64,000 nucleotides of DNA from Petrimonas sp. IBARAKI (GCA_002356435.2 AP018040.2:1612001-1676000); one strand, 5' to 3'; positions 1 to 8,788 are shown, numbered from the stretch's first letter. Program-made: numbers and translations. The notes: generated from the sequence alone by a model not told the origin.

Positions 1-1
1 A

Positions 2-964
2 GAACGAAGCTTCACAGAGATAAGATCCGGAGGTGCAGCAAGTGAGTATCAGGATATGAAGTCAGCCATAAAGCGAACCATTGAATACTTGACTACGATA
101 CAGGGCAAAAAAGAGCAGGGGGAGGCTGTTACCATCCCTACTGGTCTAAAAGCACTTGACGATCGTCTGAATGGTGGATGGAGCGCACCGGATCTGATCA
201 TACTGGGAGGACGGCCATCGATGGGAAAGACACAGTTTGCACTACATTTTGCCAAAGCAGCATCGGAAGCGGAGAAGCATTGTTTATTCATTTCAATTGA
301 AATGACAACAGAGCAACTAATCATGCGAATGCTTACAGAAGATGAAAGGTTGAATCTCTATGATATGAAAACCGGCCAACTGGGGAGGGATGAGTGGATT
401 TGTATTGACCAAAATATCCGGGAGATTGAAAACAACAAACTTTTCATTGCCGACAGTTACCATATCCGGTACCTTAATAGTATCAAATCGCTTGCAAGAA
501 AATTGCATCGTACCGACCAGCTGGATCTATTGATTATTGACTATTTGCAGCTGATCAAAACAAATCAATCATTTGGTACCAGGGATTTGGAGATAGGTTA
601 CATCACCGGTGAACTTAAAAGCCTGGCAAAAGAACTCAATACCCCTGTTATCCTGCTGGCCCAATTGAGCAGACCTCCAAAGGGAACAAAAATTCAGGTA
701 CCTGTTTTGTCCGATCTGAGAGAATCCGGGAACATTGAACAGGATGCTGACAAAGTTATTTTTCCACACAGGCCATCCTATTATGATCCCGCAGCAACAG
801 AGAGCAATGGCCGGAGCTGGAAGAACAGGGGCGTTCTTATCATCGGTAAGGACCGTGAAGGGGTCAAGGATGAAAAGGTATATTTCCAGACAGATGACCG
901 GTTTAAAAAGATATGGGATGAAAATTACATGCCACAGGAGAAAACAGAAACGCCACCATTTTAA
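2..964 (+). CDS. Replicative DNA helicase, DnaB type, C-terminal part (cut by window edge)
   Basis: The frame is open from the first bases, so the gene starts upstream of the window and only the RecA-like motor is seen. The Walker A motif GRPSMGKT, the Walker B motif LLIIDYLQL and the DnaB-typical stretch DLRESGNIEQDADKV are all present in order. DnaB helicases unwind DNA at the replication fork as hexamers using ATP. The primase-binding N-terminal domain would lie outside the window. Neighbours are phage-like genes on the same strand, so I infer a phage or mobile-element helicase rather than the housekeeping dnaB. It is followed 10 bp later by the ParB-like gene. Confidence 0.9.
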   Translation, partial: ERSFTEIRSGGAASEYQDMKSAIKRTIEYLTTIQGKKEQGEAVTIPTGLKALDDRLNGGWSAPDLIILGGRPSMGKTQFALHFAKAASEAEKHCLFISIEMTTEQLIMRMLTEDERLNLYDMKTGQLGRDEWICIDQNIREIENNKLFIADSYHIRYLNSIKSLARKLHRTDQLDLLIIDYLQLIKTNQSFGTRDLEIGYITGELKSLAKELNTPVILLAQLSRPPKGTKIQVPVLSDLRESGNIEQDADKVIFPHRPSYYDPAATESNGRSWKNRGVLIIGKDREGVKDEKVYFQTDDRFKKIWDENYMPQEKTETPPF

Positions 965-974
965 ATATCAGATT

Positions 975-1583
975 ATGAAGATAATAGAACAAATTAACGA
1001 GCAGATAAATTTAATAGAGAGAGTTGAACGGATTAAAGAAGTATTAAAAAACCCCAACTTTAAAATTAATTGGGAAACCGATATCGAGAAGATGGATTTC
1101 CAAAAACTAAGAACACCTATTAGCTTTGGCAGATTTAAATCAACTATAAGGTTGGAGCGAATAAATCCGTGTGAAGTAAGAAATTCATATGCAGAAGGTA
1201 ACGGGTTATTTTCATACGATTTGCCAAACACTTTAAATCTACTTGAATTAATGGTAAGTGGAGAAAGAATTATTCCGCCAATCTTTTGCGATCCATTTAA
1301 ACTTATCGATGGTGAAAAGATGGCTATTGAAGGCTTTACTATGCTTGATGGTTCTCACCGTTTATGGGTATCGTCGCAACTCAATTTAGAAGAAATTCCT
1401 ATTCTAAGATTTGATAAGGTACAAGACTACTGTTTTACGCCAAACAAATGGAAGTTTGAATGCCCGGAAGAAAGTAGATTAGTCGTTAAATCGATTATAG
1501 GAAACAGTGAGTATGTTTTTGATACAAATAAGATAATTATTCATAGAATGAATCAAAGCCATTTGTGTATAGCAGAACCCTAA
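975..1583 (+). CDS. ParB/sulfiredoxin-fold-like protein
   Basis: A 202-residue protein. I take the ATG at 975, just after the helicase stop; the longer reading frame from 735 overlaps the helicase and is rejected. The middle of the protein reads IIPPIFCDPFKLIDG then LDGSHRLWVSSQL and EEIPIL. This follows the ParB N-terminal pattern, a preferred-value segment followed by DG-HR and a short helix. ParB-like domains in phages occur in DNA-binding or CTPase proteins and in nucleases; no helix-turn-helix is obvious here. The role is unknown, perhaps DNA handling next to the helicase. The family call is by motif only. Confidence 0.55.
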   Translation: MKIIEQINEQINLIERVERIKEVLKNPNFKINWETDIEKMDFQKLRTPISFGRFKSTIRLERINPCEVRNSYAEGNGLFSYDLPNTLNLLELMVSGERIIPPIFCDPFKLIDGEKMAIEGFTMLDGSHRLWVSSQLNLEEIPILRFDKVQDYCFTPNKWKFECPEESRLVVKSIIGNSEYVFDTNKIIIHRMNQSHLCIAEP

Positions 1584-1627
1584 TAGATAGAATCCAGACA
1601 AGCCATTTTAAGGCCGTTTAAGAGGAG

Positions 1628-1705
1628 ATGGTGTTTTTGTGGACAATTGTGCCAGAAAGCATTAAACTCTCTCAAATTGGCGAAGCGGTGAAGCTAGGCG
1701 GGTGA
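1628..1705 (+). CDS. Possible 25-codon leader ORF coupled to the next gene
   Basis: A short frame with ATG at 1628 after a purine-rich AAGAGGAG stretch ends in a TGA that overlaps the GTG start at 1702 of the head morphogenesis gene (GTGA). Such overlap is typical of translational coupling, and it is the main reason to accept both this ORF and the GTG start. No similarity recognised; it could equally be chance. Confidence 0.25.
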   Translation: MVFLWTIVPESIKLSQIGEAVKLGG

Positions 1706-2760
1706 AAAATGAACAATATTACATTACAACAATGGAAAGTGAAAGAGTCAATAATTTTGATAAGCAACATATCAATCGATTGCTATTACAGGAAAAACAG
1801 ATTAATGCCCTATTCAATCAGTTAATTCGATTGGTGGCACCTGAGATGCGAAAATGGAAAGATGCCGGCAATAAAAACAGTGTGTGGATCCGCAACGCTG
1901 GAATTGAAAACAAGATTAACAGAATTCTCAACGATTTCCGTATTGCCCTTGAAAAGTTCATCAAAGAGAACCAGGAAAAGGCCTGGATGTCTGCTATTGA
2001 TAAAAATGATCTGATTGTTGAGCAATATATCAAAGGGATGGCATTGTCTTCTATTGCAAAAGAGGGAATGTTTTTCCGGAACCTGGAGGCATTAAAAGTA
2101 CTCCAAAACAGGATCGATGACGGAATGAACCTTTCAAAAAGAGTGTGGGATATTTCAAAGCAGACAAAAGGCCATATTGAGCTGTTTCTTGAATCTGGGT
2201 TATCAACCGGCCGAAGTGCTGAGGCAATTGGCCGTGATTTCAGACAGCTGCTTTATGATCCAAACAAGCGATTTAGGAGGACCAGAGATGAAGAAGGTAA
2301 TCTGGTCCTTTCTCAGCCAATGAAGGATTATCACCCTGGCTGGGGAGTGTATCGGTCCTCCCGGATGAATGCCCTGAGAGTGGCCAGCACTGAGACGAAT
2401 ATGGGGTACCGTATGAGCGATGCAGAACGATGGAAACAGCTTGATTTTATCCTTGGTTACGAAGTAAAGCGGTCTGCAAATGCTCATCCCTGTGTGATCT
2501 GTGATTCATTGAAAGGTAAATATCCAAAGGGTTTTGTTTTCCCTGGATGGCACCCTTTCTGCATATGTTATGCTGTCCCTATCGTAATGGAGCATGATGA
2601 TTTTGCTGATTTCCTGCTGAAAGGTGCCATCCCGAAAGAAAAGTTTATTAAAGATATTCCGGCAGGTGCAAGAGAATGGGTGTCTGGGTATATGGGTAAG
2701 AATCCGAAGACTGGTGATCCTTATTTTGTGAAGTACAATAAGCCTTTTTTTGTGAAGTGA
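1702..2760 (+). CDS. Phage head morphogenesis protein (Mu F / SPP1 gp7-like)
   Basis: A 352-residue protein with a GTG start; an in-frame ATG at 1732 is the alternative. The N-terminal two thirds are helical. The C-terminal part has the signature of the Mu-F minor head protein domain: ASTETNMGYR, then HPCVICDSLKGKYP, then GWHPFCICYAVPI, a Cys/His set that probably binds metal. Proteins of this family enter phage capsids in low copy and help head assembly. Genes normally next to it (portal, protease, major capsid) are absent, so the surrounding prophage is partial. Confidence 0.75.
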   Translation: MKNEQYYITTMESERVNNFDKQHINRLLLQEKQINALFNQLIRLVAPEMRKWKDAGNKNSVWIRNAGIENKINRILNDFRIALEKFIKENQEKAWMSAIDKNDLIVEQYIKGMALSSIAKEGMFFRNLEALKVLQNRIDDGMNLSKRVWDISKQTKGHIELFLESGLSTGRSAEAIGRDFRQLLYDPNKRFRRTRDEEGNLVLSQPMKDYHPGWGVYRSSRMNALRVASTETNMGYRMSDAERWKQLDFILGYEVKRSANAHPCVICDSLKGKYPKGFVFPGWHPFCICYAVPIVMEHDDFADFLLKGAIPKEKFIKDIPAGAREWVSGYMGKNPKTGDPYFVKYNKPFFVK

Positions 2761-2838
2761 TAAGAGATTCAAGAAACTTTTGAAAAATTTACATTTTATT
2801 ATACAGATAAACGATTTAGAATTTTAAAAAAATGAATT

Positions 2839-3147
2839 ATGACTACAGAAGAATTAAAAACAAAAGCCGTAAGGCTTAAAGGTGAAATTGAAGCTTTAAA
2901 TAGTTTAGTTGAGAAACATCAACATGCTTCTTTAAAAGTAAAGATCCAAGCCATCAAAGCTTATGAAAGTGAAAATCCAGGTGCCAAACTCTCATACAGT
3001 GTCACCCACACTAATACGCCCAGAGGTAGTAAGCCTTTTCCAGTGATAAGTCAACAAGGTGGTGATTTTGTGAAAGAGTTTGAAGTGATGGAACAACTAC
3101 TCTCCGAGTTCGCTGAATTATGCGATGAAATTAATCAGATTCAGTAA
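2839..3147 (+). CDS. Hypothetical protein, coiled-coil ends
   Basis: A 102-residue acidic protein with charged helical segments at residues 1-45 and 75-102 and a Gly/Pro-containing middle (TPRGSKPFP). A clear start (ATGACTACAGAAGAA) follows an A-rich leader. Not recognised. Its place between head and terminase genes suggests a phage accessory protein. Confidence 0.55.
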   Translation: MTTEELKTKAVRLKGEIEALNSLVEKHQHASLKVKIQAIKAYESENPGAKLSYSVTHTNTPRGSKPFPVISQQGGDFVKEFEVMEQLLSEFAELCDEINQIQ

Positions 3148-3159
3148 AATCTTTCAATT

Positions 3160-3318
3160 ATGACAGAAGAAGAAATGGATAAACTCTCAATTGAAGAGTT
3201 GGCCAGAATGATGGATCAAAATGAGAGAGTAAGTTGTGCGGTGGATCTGGACCAAGATTTAGATGATGAGCAATGTGGCAACGGTGAGTTTGGAACAATA
3301 GATTTGTTTAAAGATTAA
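3160..3318 (+). CDS. Small acidic hypothetical protein
   Basis: A 52-residue frame with ATG at 3160, 12 bp after the previous stop. It begins MTEEEMDKLSIEELARM and is strongly acidic. The LSIEEL element recurs in the protein at 4475-4726, so the two may share a short helical domain. Spacing and composition support a real gene; function unknown. Confidence 0.5.
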   Translation: MTEEEMDKLSIEELARMMDQNERVSCAVDLDQDLDDEQCGNGEFGTIDLFKD

Positions 3319-3339
3319 AACATTAAATATTAGAATTAT

Positions 3340-3945
3340 ATGGTAAAAAAAACAATTAAACCTTTATTGGTTGATTTTGAAGAAGTGCACTATCGTAATG
3401 ATCTCCATAAATTGGAAGAGCGGATAATCAAAACACACGGTAAGAAGTTGGAAAAAGCTTTTGAGGCTACCGGCCTGGGGAAACTCAACGATGATTATCT
3501 TCGGGGTATTTTGAAAGGCGATCTATCCGGAATTCGAAAGGCTATTACTGATGTGATCTCAAAAGTTCTAGATCCTGAATATTTGAGCAACGAGATTGCA
3601 AACAATGTGAACGGCAAAATAGCAAGCTTGGAACATGAAACAAGGGATCTTCTTTCAACCATTGAAATGTGTGGTGTCGCCTGCCTGGTGGATTATGTCT
3701 CAGTCAGTGATAGTGGCGTAATTATTGTTTCAAATGAAGCAAAAGAAAGGCTGAAGGATTCCCACAGTATGTTTGTTACCACTGAAGCGGGAATCATCCG
3801 TTATAATCTTCATAAGGCAGCAGCGGAGGCGATAAATGCCTTTTGCAATGAAATGGGTGATCATTTGGGACATGATTATCCTTTAGATGCTTTCAAAATG
3901 GATGATGATGGCAAGGTGATCCCGAAAGTTTATGATTACGAATGA
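3340..3945 (+). CDS. Hypothetical phage-region protein
   Basis: A 201-residue soluble protein with no signal peptide or membrane segment. Helical N-terminal half, mixed C-terminal half ending in acidic residues. ATG at 3340 lies 21 bp after the previous stop, consistent with an operon. No family recognised. Confidence 0.6.
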   Translation: MVKKTIKPLLVDFEEVHYRNDLHKLEERIIKTHGKKLEKAFEATGLGKLNDDYLRGILKGDLSGIRKAITDVISKVLDPEYLSNEIANNVNGKIASLEHETRDLLSTIEMCGVACLVDYVSVSDSGVIIVSNEAKERLKDSHSMFVTTEAGIIRYNLHKAAAEAINAFCNEMGDHLGHDYPLDAFKMDDDGKVIPKVYDYE

Positions 3946-4130
3946 AAATCATCTTTACTTGATGATGCGATTTTTGGGCATCCCATCCCGATCAATAATA
4001 TAAACGAGAAATTAATTAATCATGCCAACAATTGATCCAATTTCGAAAAGTGGACTGATGAAAAGCTCCCAACTTTAGCTGAAGAAGAAATGAATATTCC
4101 GAAATTAAGAAACCCTAGATTACCCACTCA

Positions 4131-4433
4131 ATGAACCGAAATCACATAAATGAACTACTGGAAGAGCTTGCAGCTTCATTGAGGCTAGCATTAAAGAGAA
4201 CAGGCAATCCTGAAACAGTGAAACAGTTTCTTAATGATCCTGTTTCTATTGCAAGCCAAACGGATGGAATGGTTCGGGCAACCGGTGCCTACATTTTTAC
4301 ATTGCATCAAGCAATAAGGATAATGAAATCTAAAGATACTGTTTGCAAAATGAACAGTTCTAATTTAAGATTGGATGAGATCGACAATCCATTTTGGTGC
4401 TTCCCTGATCTGGACCCGTTTGGCCTAAACTAG
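4131..4433 (+). CDS. Hypothetical phage-region protein
   Basis: A 100-residue soluble, mostly helical protein beginning MNRNHINELLEELAASLR. Not recognised. The 185 bp before it (3946-4130) contain only short broken frames, perhaps a degraded small gene. Confidence 0.5.
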   Translation: MNRNHINELLEELAASLRLALKRTGNPETVKQFLNDPVSIASQTDGMVRATGAYIFTLHQAIRIMKSKDTVCKMNSSNLRLDEIDNPFWCFPDLDPFGLN

Positions 4434-4474
4434 AAAAACATCAAAGCAACTATCTTAAAAAGCTATTTTCAAAA

Positions 4475-4726
4475 ATGGATAAAACTACTGAACGTGTTCC
4501 CGGTAGCTCGATAGATGATTTACAGAAATTGTCTATCGAAGAGTTGACAGATGAAGAAATTGTCGCGATCCTACGGGCCCGATTCAAATCAAAATTTGCA
4601 CTTGTAGCATATGAGAGGGATGGTGATTATTTATTCGTTTCAACGTATGCACCCGGTGGACTAAAAATGGTATCAAACCTGCAGAAAGCCTGGAGCGAAA
4701 AGTTTGGACATATTGAAGTACTATGA
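4475..4726 (+). CDS. Small hypothetical protein upstream of terminase
   Basis: An 83-residue protein whose last codons overlap the start of the terminase small subunit gene (ATGA at 4723-4726), indicating translational coupling. It contains LSIEELTDEEI, resembling the small protein at 3160. The rest looks like a small mixed alpha/beta fold. Function unknown. Confidence 0.6.
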   Translation: MDKTTERVPGSSIDDLQKLSIEELTDEEIVAILRARFKSKFALVAYERDGDYLFVSTYAPGGLKMVSNLQKAWSEKFGHIEVL

Positions 4727-5295
4727 ATATGGAAAAGCTCACCCTTAAACAAGAAAACTTTTGTAATTACTATCTGGAATCCGGCAACGCCTCTGAGGCA
4801 TACAGGCGTGCTTATTCGTGTGGTAATATGAAGGATGAAACAGTGACAGAAAGAGCCTCACGGCTATTAAAAGAGTACAAGATTAGTACAAGGGTAAAAC
4901 AATTTCAATTAGCACTTCAAGAACGCTCCGATATTGCCAAAGATGAGGTAGTCAAAGAACTTACTGCAATTGTAAGGGCCCGCATTACTGATGTACTGAA
5001 CATCAAAGGCAGCAAGGTAACAATTAAGAAACTTGAAGATATGCCCGATCATGTTGTTTCCTGTATTGCATCTGTTAAGAAAGCCAAGGACAGCATTGAA
5101 GTGAAGTTTTATGATAAGATTGCAGCCATTGACAGACTTAGTAGAATGCTAGGCTGGAATGAAGCTGATAGGATTGATCTTAAAGGTTCAGTGCCTATTA
5201 ATGCTTGGTTGGAAAAAATGAGCAACGAAGAGTTGGATGAATTTATCAGAAGCGAAATTGATAGACAAGGTTTTATTGAACCACCTAAAGAATAA
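4723..5295 (+). CDS. Phage terminase small subunit
   Basis: A 190-residue protein starting LTLKQENFCNYYLESGNAS, the hallmark N-terminal helix-turn-helix of the Terminase_2 family, which recognises phage DNA for packaging. The segment around residues 60-110 (DIAKDEVVKELTAIVRARI) is also typical. The in-frame ATG at 4729 is a possible second start. The normal partner, the large terminase ATPase-nuclease, is not next to it: only a 67-residue ORF and a terminator follow. The packaging module is therefore incomplete or satellite-like. Confidence 0.85.
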   Translation: MNMEKLTLKQENFCNYYLESGNASEAYRRAYSCGNMKDETVTERASRLLKEYKISTRVKQFQLALQERSDIAKDEVVKELTAIVRARITDVLNIKGSKVTIKKLEDMPDHVVSCIASVKKAKDSIEVKFYDKIAAIDRLSRMLGWNEADRIDLKGSVPINAWLEKMSNEELDEFIRSEIDRQGFIEPPKE

Positions 5296-5301
5296 GACAT
5301 T

Positions 5302-5505
5302 ATGGCTAAAGAAGTAAACAATGAAATCAACAGTGAGATAGAAAGGTTTGAATCAATTACAAAAGCCTACGAAGCCGGTAAACGTGCCGGGATAATAGAA
5401 GGGTATTTGCGTGCCTCAAAGAACATATCAGCTGTTATACCGCTGTTACAGGATAAATTTATAGATAAAATAAACGGAATGTCGGAACTTAATTTAATAG
5501 AGTGA
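5302..5505 (+). CDS. Small hypothetical protein, last gene of the phage operon
   Basis: A 67-residue helical protein 6 bp after the terminase small subunit stop. It is followed about 40 bp later by a strong terminator. Not recognised; position suggests a packaging accessory. Confidence 0.5.
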   Translation: MAKEVNNEINSEIERFESITKAYEAGKRAGIIEGYLRASKNISAVIPLLQDKFIDKINGMSELNLIE

Positions 5506-5545
5506 TTTTTTGATTTCTCATAACTTAATTACTTTTCTTTTTTTG

Positions 5546-5576
5546 AGGATCCTTTTTTATTGAAGGGTCTTTTTTT
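5546..5576 (+). terminator. Rho-independent terminator of the phage operon
   Basis: A nine-pair stem (AGGATCCTT with AAGGGTCT plus wobble pairs) followed by seven T residues, 40 bp after the last phage ORF. Confidence 0.7.
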
Positions 5577-5884
5577 AACAATAAGTAAGTTAATATGATA
5601 AGATATTATGTTAATTTCATCGTTAAGAACCTATAAAATCAGAGTTGGAAAACAAGTTTTTTTAAACATCACGTAATCAGTGGTATATTCTTTAAAGAAT
5701 GTTTTTAACATCCATATAATCTACATTATGTTTAATAGTATACTTACGAACATTACCAGCGCTTATAACATTCTCTTCAGCGTAATTATGCCTGCAAACA
5801 ATATTATTTGAACAGTAGGGTGATTCATCACTTTTAATAGTCAATAATCTAATATAAATTCTTTACATGTTTTTGAAGTTTCAA
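5577..5884. other. AT-rich gap between phage operon and abiH
   Basis: About 300 bp with no large frame. The only coding signal is the short minus-strand ORF at 5692-5844 described separately; the rest shows nothing I can name. Confidence 0.5.
5692..5844 (-). CDS. Possible 50-residue ORF downstream of abiH
   Basis: On the minus strand, about 40 bp after the abiH stop, an open frame with a TTG start (5844) encodes 50 residues containing YCSNNIVC and ending KNIL. The sequence looks protein-like but lacks an ATG, so it is either a small companion of abiH or the tail of a lost gene. Confidence 0.25.
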   Translation of the reverse strand: MTIKSDESPYCSNNIVCRHNYAEENVISAGNVRKYTIKHNVDYMDVKNIL

Positions 5885-7156
5885 TTATTTGGATCCTCTT
5901 AAAGGTTCGCAATATGTCTTATTTACAACTTTGTCCCGAAGCGAAGCCTTATTATTAAAATGGCGAGATATATTTTTAACAATATCGCTATAATTATCGG
6001 TTCCATCTTCTTTTTTATGATAAAAAGGTTTAATTGAAACACAATTTTGATGATTGAAGAGAGTGCTTAAGAGGGTTCTATCTGAAAGTCCACAGGAATG
6101 GCCAAAAATAAATATTTGAAAATAGTCACTATCAATATATTCTAAAAGCCTTTTATAGTTATCTGTTTCATGGTATCTAGTGCTTTTTATATTTTCTAGA
6201 TATCTATTATCATCCAAATTTTCAATTTTGCTATAGTCCTCATCTATTTCATCACCATATCCAAAAATAATAGGGTTATCTGGGTCATTTAATGTACCGT
6301 GAATATTTATTTCTTTAACCTGGTATTTAGGAGAATGTCTAGACACTATTTTATCTACGTATATTGTAGAAGTGTTAGTATAATTGAAGTTTAAAAACAA
6401 AATATTTTTTAGTGACAATTCTTTAATTATACTAGGTGCTTTGCAGGTGTCATTCAAAATCACCTCTAAATCTTTTCGTTTGATTTCCGATACATTTTCG
6501 ATTTTATGGATATTATTAAAATAATAAATAATTGATTTATAAGTTATATCTTCTTTTTCATATTCAAATCTTGGATTAACCTTTTCAAGTAAATCTTTTA
6601 TTAATATATTTTTATATGATTGGCTGAATTCCCTATATCTAAATTGTGACAATATTTCATCTAAAATCTCTTTTTTTGACAACATACTATTAATAAACGC
6701 ATGAGAAATCTCATTTATATAGTTTCTCAATAAAGATTTAATTTTTTCAAAATCTTTATTTAATTCATCAATTTTGACTTGATTTTCATCGTTTAAACAT
6801 TCCTTTAATGCACAGTAAAACTCTTTCTCGATATCTACCCAGTTTTGTAAACCACATCTTGTTGTGATTTCTTTAAGAAACCTATTATTAAATTTAATGT
6901 TTGCATTATTCTCTTTGACAAAACTTTCGAATGTAGTATAATTACAACATTCTGATAGTTCCGGTTTTACATTGCAATTAATCGGCTCCCTATATTTGCT
7001 AGAGAAATCTATGTCTCCTTCTTCATCCTTAAAGAATTGTTTTTCTGTGCAATGTTTGGCTTTACGAGCCCAATAATCATCAATAAAATTTCTGTAGCTA
7101 GTCTTCAAATCATGCGCAAGATCAAATCCGTTGCCAATTAAAATAATACGATTCAT
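5885..7156 (-). CDS. abiH: AbiH-family abortive infection protein
   Basis: A 423-residue protein starting MNRIILIGNGFDLAHDLKTS, the diagnostic N-terminus of the AbiH family, which blocks phage growth by abortive infection. Later motifs fit the family: LFLNFNYTNT, EINIHGTLNDP (a SIR2-like Asn and His-Gly pair) and FIFGHSCGLSD near the C-terminus. The nucleotide-binding glycine motif at residues 7-11 and the NYTNT/HG pair suggest a SIR2-like fold, which is an inference. It is transcribed against the phage genes and is AT-rich, as expected for a defence gene carried by a prophage. Confidence 0.85.
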   Translation of the reverse strand: MNRIILIGNGFDLAHDLKTSYRNFIDDYWARKAKHCTEKQFFKDEEGDIDFSSKYREPINCNVKPELSECCNYTTFESFVKENNANIKFNNRFLKEITTRCGLQNWVDIEKEFYCALKECLNDENQVKIDELNKDFEKIKSLLRNYINEISHAFINSMLSKKEILDEILSQFRYREFSQSYKNILIKDLLEKVNPRFEYEKEDITYKSIIYYFNNIHKIENVSEIKRKDLEVILNDTCKAPSIIKELSLKNILFLNFNYTNTSTIYVDKIVSRHSPKYQVKEINIHGTLNDPDNPIIFGYGDEIDEDYSKIENLDDNRYLENIKSTRYHETDNYKRLLEYIDSDYFQIFIFGHSCGLSDRTLLSTLFNHQNCVSIKPFYHKKEDGTDNYSDIVKNISRHFNNKASLRDKVVNKTYCEPLRGSK

Positions 7157-7451
7157 GAAAATTTATGTAAAGAGTTAAAATGGTAAAAAGTTAATTCACA
7201 AATATACACATTAAAGGTAAAAAGATGCCGAATTTTAAGTAAATCTTCATTTCTTAAATTGCCTCTTTCATACGCTATTTAATCTAAGATTCATTAAATC
7301 ACTCACAGGTTATAAAAAAAGATGGTGGAAATAAGCATGACTATACACCTGACCCATTGACTATACTTGCCGAATATATTGATGATATAGGTTTACGTAA
7401 GTCAATGAACAAGAAAAAATTGATAGGAGGATGGTAGTATAGTGGATTGTT
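7157..7451. other. Gap with a degraded C-terminal coding remnant
   Basis: Most of the gap is AT-rich and empty. On the plus strand, 7297-7437 is an open frame without a start codon encoding about 46 residues (DYTPDPLTILAEYIDDIG near its middle). This reads like the tail of a lost phage or mobile-element gene. No complete gene seen. Confidence 0.3.
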
Positions 7452-7934
7452 TTACTTTGAATATTTATCTATAATCCCTTTTAGGAAATAAACAGTGTAA
7501 ATATTTATTTCATTATCCCCATCAAAATAACCATCACTTATTGCTTCATTCCAATAAACTTTTGCTTCTTCATAATAAGGTATTGTTAACCTCCTTACCA
7601 ATTCCACGTATTCGCTGATATTGACTTTGGCAATATATTTTCCACTAGGATCATGATATCTACCCATATCGATGAACCTCAATAGGAATGCCATCATTCT
7701 ATTAGGATCTAAGCAATGATTTAAGGGTTCGTCCATCCGTCCATTACGGTTTGCGTGTTGGTAACATCCATCATGATTATATTTTTTTCTTGGGGATGAA
7801 CCTCCATGATGAATGATATTGAATTGTGTTTGCATTCCATCATCTGAGTAAACCCATTCAACATATCCATCTTCAGGTTTTTCGATAATTTCCCCACATG
7901 TGTCGCAAATAAACTGTTTTAAAGGTATAAGCAT
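7452..7934 (-). CDS. Hypothetical protein with N-terminal CxxC motif
   Basis: A 160-residue protein. I choose the ATG at 7934 because the longer frame (to 8144) overlaps the next gene out of frame. It starts MLIPLKQFICDTCGEIIEKP, a CxxC knuckle, with more Cys and His residues within the first 70 positions, so a metal site is plausible. No signal peptide. Not assigned to a family. Confidence 0.55.
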   Translation of the reverse strand: MLIPLKQFICDTCGEIIEKPEDGYVEWVYSDDGMQTQFNIIHHGGSSPRKKYNHDGCYQHANRNGRMDEPLNHCLDPNRMMAFLLRFIDMGRYHDPSGKYIAKVNISEYVELVRRLTIPYYEEAKVYWNEAISDGYFDGDNEINIYTVYFLKGIIDKYSK

Positions 7935-7989
7935 GATATTCAAGAATAAATAGTTAATAAAATAGAAAAGACAAATATAGCCAAAATAT

Positions 7990-8280
7990 TCAATCTCTGA
8001 ATATTTTATTCGAGGGAATGATATTTTGAATATCGAACATACGGCTTGCTGTCTCGAGTTCAGTACGTTTGAAATACACTTTGCCGCGTTCTTTATTTCC
8101 TGTCGGGTAACCAACGATCCATCTCTTCCTACGCCATTCATCAATCAATCTTTTTCCGTATTGTTTACGTGCTTGGGATTCTGTTACAACTTCATGGGTA
8201 ATACCAAGCCGGTTAAGTGTGCAATATACGCCTATCTCAACGGCCTTAATAATGATCTGTTCAATTGAGCTATCATCCAT
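7990..8280 (-). CDS. Small HTH-like DNA-binding protein
   Basis: A 96-residue basic protein. Residues 35-75 (ARKQYGKRLIDEWRRKRWI followed by KVYFKRTELE) resemble the small winged/MerR-like DNA-binding modules of Bacteroidota phages and conjugative elements, where the final segment recalls a helix-turn-helix 'excisionase-like' protein. It is encoded between a hypothetical gene and a phage-type repressor on the same strand. Family call tentative. Confidence 0.45.
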   Translation of the reverse strand: MDDSSIEQIIIKAVEIGVYCTLNRLGITHEVVTESQARKQYGKRLIDEWRRKRWIVGYPTGNKERGKVYFKRTELETASRMFDIQNIIPSNKIFRD

Positions 8281-8390
8281 AACGGTTAGAGTTTAATTAT
8301 TTAGCGAGTTGGGTTTTTAATTTCTATTACTAGCCAACGCTTTGGCCAGGTTGTTAAAGTGATTCCTCAATCAAATAAATCATTATTAGT

Positions 8391-8678
8391 TCATGAGTTC
8401 AATTGAGGTCTGTGGTCTTCACAGATGCGCACCAGTTGATCAAAAGTTTTAATCTGATGAGTAACACCATCTATAATAATAATGCCGGAAATCGGATCCT
8501 TTTCAAACAGTTCAGTGATATGAACATCTAAGGCATCAGCAATATTATTCAATGTTTCAAGGGTAGGATTACCATTTATAGCTCTTGAAAGTGACTCTCT
8601 CGCAATACCCAAATTCTCTGATAATTCACCCAGTGTAATACCCTTTTGTTTTACAATTTCTTTGATTCTTAATTTCAT
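8391..8678 (-). CDS. XRE/Cro-type helix-turn-helix repressor
   Basis: A 95-residue protein with an N-terminal HTH at residues 5-60 (KQKGITLGELSENLGIARE then LSRAINGNPTLETLNNIA). The C-terminal 35 residues are unlike the second repressor at 10308 and may mediate dimerisation. It is transcribed divergently from the small genes at 8802 onward, a phage-switch arrangement. A matching promoter lies at 8708-8740. Confidence 0.8.
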   Translation of the reverse strand: MKLRIKEIVKQKGITLGELSENLGIARESLSRAINGNPTLETLNNIADALDVHITELFEKDPISGIIIIDGVTHQIKTFDQLVRICEDHRPQLNS

Positions 8679-8707
8679 AGATTACCGTCTTTAAAGATTT
8701 ATTTCTG

Positions 8708-8740
8708 CAAAAGTAATGATATTTGATTCAAAACATCAAA
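8708..8740 (-). promoter_or_regulatory. Bacteroidota promoter for the XRE gene
   Basis: Read on the minus strand: TTTG at 8740-8737, a 21-bp spacer, then TACTTTTG (TAnnTTTG) at 8715-8708, ending 29 bp before the start codon at 8678. This fits the -33/-7 pattern of Bacteroidota housekeeping promoters. Confidence 0.6.
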
Positions 8741-8780
8741 TGTATTTCAATAAATAACATAAGGCGTCACAAAAAGTTTG

Positions 8781-8788
8781 TAATTTTG
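8781..8788 (+). promoter_or_regulatory. Candidate -7 element for the divergent small genes
   Basis: TAATTTTG fits TAnnTTTG and lies 13 bp before the ATG at 8802. No clear -33 TTTG at proper spacing, so support is partial. Confidence 0.35.

Noticed and set aside
735-974. Extended N-terminus of the ParB-like protein
   Set aside because: It overlaps the helicase out of frame and is Arg-rich without domain features; the ATG at 975 is the natural start.
7935-8144. Extended N-terminus of the CxxC protein
   Set aside because: It runs through the neighbouring HTH-like gene in another frame; ATG 7934 is better.
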